From positions 1 through 5,805 of the forward strand of contig JAICSG010000289.1 in the NCBI GenBank assembly GCA_025937035.1: DNA of 5,805 nt, read 5' to 3'. Position numbers and translations under genes: made by a program. Below, piece after piece: positions 5,004-5,805 of the stretch (positions within the stretch are counted from its first letter, which is position 1; every line of letters starts with the position of its first letter). The notes below the pieces were generated by a model. It made no database searches and was not told where the DNA came from. It saw only the letters and a list, made by a program, of their open reading frames with translations. Source of the DNA: Thermoanaerobaculia bacterium. GTDB lineage: Bacteria; Acidobacteriota; Thermoanaerobaculia; Multivoradales; UBA5704.

Positions 5004-5805
5004 ATGACTCCCGAAGAGACCGCCACGGAATCGCCGCTCCGCGTCTGGGGCCTGCGCCTGCTCAAGGGGGCGGTGGCCGTGCTGGCGGTCTATTTCACCT
5101 ATCGCTTCCTCACCCATTCGGACTTCGAGTGGTCCCGGCTCGCCGAGAAGGTGGCCGCCGCCAACGCCCTCTTCGTGGCGCTCGGCCTAGCCCTGCTCCT
5201 GGCTCGCTACGCCATCTGGGACTGGCGCTATCAGCTGGCCGTTCACCACGCCCTGGGCAGCCGGCTGGGGCCGATGCTCGGCTTCTTCGTCCTCCTGGCC
5301 TCGGCGGCGCTCAACCTGATCACCCCCACCGCGCGCGTCCTCGGCGGCATGATGCGGGCCCGCTACTTCGCCCGCGCTCAAGGGCGGCCGTTCAGCCTCC
5401 TCTACGGCGTCGTCCTCTGGGACCAGGTGGCCCATCACAGCGTGATGAGCGTCTGCACCTGGGTCGTCCTCATCGCGGCGGCCTTCGCGGTGCACTGGAA
5501 CGGCTGGGGCTTCCTGCTGCTGGCGGCCCTCCTCGTCTCCTTCGCCCTGCTCGTCCTCTGGGTGAGGCGGGCCCGCCGGAAGGAGGAGCACCCCATCGTC
5601 GGCTTCCTGGCCCGCCGGGCCGAGCGCGCCGAGGGGAAGCTCCAGCGCCTGCTCGCCCATGGCCACGAGGCGGTGGGCATCTTCGTGCGCCTGCTGAGCG
5701 TGCGGCGCCTGAGCTTCCAGTCGGTCGGCATCGGCGTGCTCTACTTTCTGGTCAACGCCGCCGGTCTGTGGGCCATGTTCCTGGCGATCGGCGCGCCGGT
5801 GGGCC
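5004..5805 (+). CDS. polytopic membrane protein, UPF0104 / flippase-like (LPG synthase TM-like) family, 3' end cut off
   Basis: The frame is open from the ATG at 5004 to the window edge (267 codons seen). After a short polar N-terminus, hydrophobic segments lie near residues 18-37, 53-72, 91-107, 143-163, 166-187 and 240-263, with a basic, helical cytoplasm-type loop at about 187-235. The segment LITPTARVLGGMMRARYFARAQG (residues 105-127), written here by its key residues P108, R111, G114 and R118, resembles the P-x-R-x-GE-x-x-R motif of the UPF0104/AglD-like family, also the membrane part of lysylphosphatidylglycerol synthases; the usual Glu after Gly is replaced here. WDQVAHH follows where the family has its second polar patch. 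Members are usually about 300-350 residues, so roughly 40-80 residues may be missing. An envelope-lipid translocation role is inferred from the family only. The start has no strong Shine-Dalgarno; an in-frame GTG at 4962 is possible but unsupported. Confidence 0.8.
   Translation, partial: MTPEETATESPLRVWGLRLLKGAVAVLAVYFTYRFLTHSDFEWSRLAEKVAAANALFVALGLALLLARYAIWDWRYQLAVHHALGSRLGPMLGFFVLLASAALNLITPTARVLGGMMRARYFARAQGRPFSLLYGVVLWDQVAHHSVMSVCTWVVLIAAAFAVHWNGWGFLLLAALLVSFALLVLWVRRARRKEEHPIVGFLARRAERAEGKLQRLLAHGHEAVGIFVRLLSVRRLSFQSVGIGVLYFLVNAAGLWAMFLAIGAPVG

Noticed and set aside
5187..5666. Minus-strand 159-codon frame opposite the membrane-protein gene
   Set aside because: The plus-strand frame shows clear transmembrane segments; the antisense translation is charged, low in complexity and without motif.

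Overview
This is a GC-rich window with a compact, mostly leftward layout. It suggests a Gram-negative (diderm) bacterium, because the largest gene encodes a signal-peptide-bearing protein that appears to end in an outer-membrane beta-barrel. Mirror-symmetric intergenic palindromes built on AGCCGGCT, AGCCCCCT and CCCGGG are also prominent. I cannot name a phylum from the sequence alone; an acidobacterial, myxobacterial or similar environmental lineage would fit but is a guess.

Layout, left to right. The left edge (1-67) holds a plausible promoter and a strong Shine-Dalgarno for a leftward gene whose start codon lies just outside. Next is thiI (93-1604, minus), a complete tRNA 4-thiouridine synthetase with a C-terminal rhodanese domain. 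Upstream of it is a 966-residue protein (1650-4550, minus) with a HEETH metallopeptidase domain, a six-repeat TolB/PD40 propeller and a probable beta-barrel. A 149-bp intergenic region follows, nearly all of it a nested palindrome (4574-4697). Then comes a small CDGSH iron-sulfur protein (4700-4930, minus). Divergent from it, and cut by the right edge, is a polytopic membrane protein of the UPF0104/flippase-like type (5004-5805, plus). No tRNA, rRNA, CRISPR array, transposase or phage gene was seen.

The genes do not form an obvious pathway. ThiI acts on tRNA sulfur chemistry in the cytoplasm, the large protein belongs to the cell envelope, CDGSH is a small redox or Fe-S protein, and the membrane protein is probably involved in envelope lipids. 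What ties the region together is a 22-bp palindrome with arms GCCCGGGCAT/ATGCCCGGGC, present as four full or degenerate copies. Three of them abut or overlap the stop codons of the three leftward genes, and two identical copies lie 23-24 nt upstream of the start codons of thiI and the peptidase gene. Two copies belong to a larger inverted pair whose differences are compensatory within each local hairpin. That is the most noteworthy signal in the window and points to a REP/BIME-like structured element.
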